Source: a bacterium (GTDB lineage: Bacteria; Dependentiae; Babeliae; Babeliales; RVW-14). Taken from it: a stretch of DNA of 6,541 nt. The DNA is taken from assembly GCA_010027825.1 (NCBI GenBank), contig RGUK01000082.1:1-6541 (forward strand). The letters run 5' to 3'. This document shows positions 6,344-6,541 of this stretch, piece by piece (positions within the stretch are counted from its first letter, which is position 1; every line of letters starts with the position of its first letter). Below the pieces are notes generated by a model. The model was not told the origin of the DNA. It ran no database searches and saw only the letters and a list, made by a program, of their open reading frames with translations. The translations under genes and the position numbers were made by a program.

Positions 6344-6541
6344 ATGTCAAGACTACCAGGAGTCGATTTTGACCATTATGGGGCGCTGAAACAGGCGCGC
6401 GCAGAAGCCTTTGAGCTCTGTGAACATCTCGAGGGATGTATCGAAGAGGGCCACGCACGTATCCATCAGGCCAGGATGGGATTCGACAATATAGAGGCCG
6501 CGGAGGCATACCTCCAAGAACAGATAGACGAATATGATGAT
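6344..6541 (+). CDS. Charged, helical hypothetical protein, N-terminal part (runs off window)
   Basis: ATG at 6344 opens a frame of 66 codons that continues past the window edge. It follows the AAAATTGA element by 48 nt and is divergent from the 5523-6242 gene. Residues 1-12 (MSRLPGVDFDHY) are followed by an almost continuous stretch rich in A, E, Q, R and H with leucines, typical of amphipathic helices or a coiled coil. The end of the visible part (EQIDEYDD) is very acidic. There is no signal peptide, membrane segment or cysteine motif (C26 and C32 are isolated). I do not recognise the family and assign no function. Early expression is predicted from the promoter. Confidence 0.65.
   Translation, partial: MSRLPGVDFDHYGALKQARAEAFELCEHLEGCIEEGHARIHQARMGFDNIEAAEAYLQEQIDEYDD

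Noticed and set aside
1..6541. CRISPR array, tRNA, rRNA, insertion sequence or attachment site
   Set aside because: No regular direct repeats, cloverleaf-like segment, transposase or inverted terminal repeats were seen.

Overview
The window looks like two unrelated genomes joined end to end. Positions 1 to about 5270-5290 carry a bacterial operon on the minus strand. Positions from about 5270-5290 to 6541 look like a nucleocytoplasmic large DNA virus of the mimivirus type (order Imitervirales). The bacterial reading rests on AGGAG-type Shine-Dalgarno sites just before three genes, a GTG start, Sec signal peptides ending in AxA, and gene spacings of 7-27 nt. The viral reading rests on a perfect AAAATTGA early-promoter octamer 48 nt before an ATG, densely packed and overlapping genes without Shine-Dalgarno sites, a membrane protein with four N-glycosylation sequons, and a fragment resembling an Erv1/ALR thiol oxidase.

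Bacterial part, in order of transcription (right to left): a 5'-truncated gene (4490 to about 5290), a 995-residue gene (1495-4482), a 359-residue gene (405-1484), and the first 125 codons of a fourth gene (1-377) that runs off the window. All four are paralogues: secreted, low-complexity, beta-rich proteins that look like right-handed parallel beta-helices. Where the N-terminus is present, the signal peptide is followed at once by a (V/I)LDG motif and then a Y-x-F-(S/T)-D ... GF-x-VP-(A/E)-G module. Where the C-terminus is present, it ends in a related DV/DI ... LDNV-type cap. No enzyme motif, autotransporter barrel or membrane anchor is visible. The style of these proteins recalls intracellular bacteria such as Candidatus Dependentiae (TM6), but that assignment is from memory of protein style and is only an inference.

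Viral part: the C-terminal 94 residues of a plus-strand gene (about 5270-5554), a convergent minus-strand gene for a three-helix membrane glycoprotein (5523-6242; the two genes overlap by 32 bp at their 3' ends), a short intergenic promoter region (6243-6343), and the first 66 codons of a plus-strand gene for a charged helical protein (6344-6541).

The two halves meet head to head, and both flanking genes lack their 5' ends at the same place. This points to a chimeric metagenome contig or a recombination junction, not an intact locus. There are no stretches over 300 bases without a gene, and I saw no tRNA, rRNA, CRISPR array or insertion sequence.
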